64,000 bases of DNA from Burkholderiales bacterium. GTDB taxonomy: Bacteria > Pseudomonadota > Gammaproteobacteria > Burkholderiales > Burkholderiaceae_D. Made by a program: the position numbers and the translations under genes. The stretch is from assembly GCA_016200895.1 (NCBI GenBank), contig JACQDX010000117.1, positions 1 to 64,000 of the forward strand, given 5' to 3'. Under the pieces are notes generated by a model that saw only the letters and a program-made list of their open reading frames with translations, had not been told where the DNA came from and did no database searches. Positions 62,976 through 64,000 of this stretch are shown piece by piece (the stretch's first letter is position 1; every line of letters starts with the position of its first letter).

Positions 62976-64000
62976 TTACTTCACTACGGCTGGTGCCTGT
63001 ACCGTAACGATGACATCAATGGAAGCTGTACCAGGATTAGCCACGGTAATTGGCTGATAACTGCCAGTCGCGCGGAAAATCAGTGTCCCCGGTGTGCTTG
63101 GCGCAATAAATCCTGCATTGCTGGTACCTGCACCGGCGATGGCAACGGTAGTACCGGCAATCTGCGTCCAGCTGTAATAGATGATATTGCTGGTGTTCGA
63201 TGGCGCATCTACTTTCAGGGTGACGGCACTATTGGTTAACACTACCTGTACCGGCGTATAAGACACCAGTGAGATAGGCGGTAAGGGATCCACATAAAAC
63301 ACCACATCCATCTGGACGATAGGATCAAGCGAAAAACCGCCAGGCTGAATGACAGAATTTGAGGCATTCAGGGTAAATACAAAAGGCGTACGCACATCGA
63401 CAAACTTGGGCAGGGCTGCACTGGCCACGCTGCTGAAAGCATTAAAAATTTCTATCGAAGGACCGGATTTTTGCTTCCAGTAATAATAGATAGGCGTGCT
63501 ACTGTCAACCTTGCCATTGGCATCGTATTTGACCGACTTGCTGCCATCGAGAGTAATGGTAGAACCGGCCGCAACCACGCCGCCGCTATAAGAGATAGGC
63601 ACTACCGTTGGTTTGATTATAGGTGTCACCGTCACGGTCTGGGTGGCCGTACCCACTTTTTGCTTGTCGTCAGTGACGCGGCATTGCACTTTCAATGCCG
63701 TGGATGCTGTCACTACCGGCGCGGTAAAACTGGTGGCCGCAGTATCTGTCGGTGCCAGGGTAATCGTCGTACCGGCTGCCTCTGTGACCACCCATTGATA
63801 GGAATAAGGCTCACCCGTTGCTGCCGGTGTACCGCCACTGCCAGCACAACTCAGGCTGACCTTGTCACCCGATGTGGCATTGGTAGTGCCGCTGACTTTG
63901 GCCACTGGATTGGCAGTCGTGGAAGCCTCCTGCTTCACCAGCAAAGTCGTTGATGCCTTGATGGTATTGCCTTTGACATCAACAGCATTCAGGGTGAATT
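62976..64000 (-). CDS. Ig-like/PKD-type secreted protein, C-terminal part
   Basis: The frame is open from the right edge to the stop at 62976, so the 5' end lies outside the window; at least 341 residues are present. It consists of beta-rich repeats of PKD/Ig-like type (SYQWVVTEAAGTTITLAPT, YYYWKQKSGPSIEIF, IIYYSWTQIAGTTVAIAG), rich in Thr, Ser, Val and Gly. Such domains occur in exported adhesins and surface proteins. No cell-wall or secretion signal is visible at the C-terminus (ending VTVQAPAVVK). The function is unknown. Confidence 0.75.
   Translation of the reverse strand, partial: FTLNAVDVKGNTIKASTTLLVKQEASTTANPVAKVSGTTNATSGDKVSLSCAGSGGTPAATGEPYSYQWVVTEAAGTTITLAPTDTAATSFTAPVVTASTALKVQCRVTDDKQKVGTATQTVTVTPIIKPTVVPISYSGGVVAAGSTITLDGSKSVKYDANGKVDSSTPIYYYWKQKSGPSIEIFNAFSSVASAALPKFVDVRTPFVFTLNASNSVIQPGGFSLDPIVQMDVVFYVDPLPPISLVSYTPVQVVLTNSAVTLKVDAPSNTSNIIYYSWTQIAGTTVAIAGAGTSNAGFIAPSTPGTLIFRATGSYQPITVANPGTASIDVIVTVQAPAVVK

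Overview
The window looks like chromosomal DNA of a betaproteobacterium of the Oxalobacteraceae, most likely Undibacterium or a close relative. The grounds are the 5' end of a betaproteobacterial 16S rRNA gene at the left edge, the gene order LysM-dprA-smg-topB divergent from def-fmt, families typical of Burkholderiales (DUF1631, DUF2917, DUF3369), and a moderate GC content judged by eye. The genus is inference. No prophage, complete insertion sequence, CRISPR array or tRNA gene was found.

Layout. 1-1092: 5' end of 16S rRNA (minus strand) with its leader, boxA and a stringent-type promoter. 1093-13700: a CDF metal transporter, then a minus-strand block (LysM protein, dprA, smg, topB, DUF1631), then def-fmt and two lipoprotein genes, the second FlgO-like. 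13700-20000: a NhaR-type regulator divergent from a YccA-TerC membrane pair, a large internally duplicated DUF4214 protein and an orphan NarL-type regulator. 20040-24000: metH behind a complete SAM-II riboswitch with terminator and antiterminator. 24500-30600: a TonB-dependent receptor with a divergent LysR regulator, ZntB and a DUF4349 lipoprotein. 30660-38400: an NTF2-like secreted protein, a cyclic-di-GMP pair (HD-GYP, then PAS-GGDEF-EAL), a monofunctional proline dehydrogenase, a Sel1 protein and a double methylglyoxal synthase-like protein. 38500-43900: a PspA/DUF2491/membrane-protein operon, a CII-like regulator, a DUF2314-ankyrin fusion and a split chromate transporter. 43900-53400: a DUF1800-DUF1501 export pair, a TonB-like protein, DUF2917, a MocR regulator, dctA and a drug exporter. 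53400-64000: PaeA-type exporter, YegD-type Hsp70, a response-regulator phosphodiesterase, a Spy-like chaperone divergent from an OmpR/EnvZ-type two-component system, DUF2721, and the C-terminal part of an Ig-like surface protein that runs off the right edge.

The most interesting non-coding signals are: (1) the SAM-II riboswitch before metH, whose P1 strand also forms an antiterminator; (2) a 342-bp element at 56201-56542 with perfect 26-bp terminal inverted repeats and several nested stems; (3) two copies of a 160-180 bp element with inverted ends, one filling a convergent intergenic gap and carrying both stop codons; (4) a 263-bp MITE-like element with two tandem modules between the Spy-like gene and its likely two-component system.

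Physiologically the genes point to a heterotrophic water or soil bacterium with metal and envelope-stress handling (CDF, ZntB, TerC, ChrA, Spy, PspA), C4-dicarboxylate use (DctA) and cyclic-di-GMP signalling.
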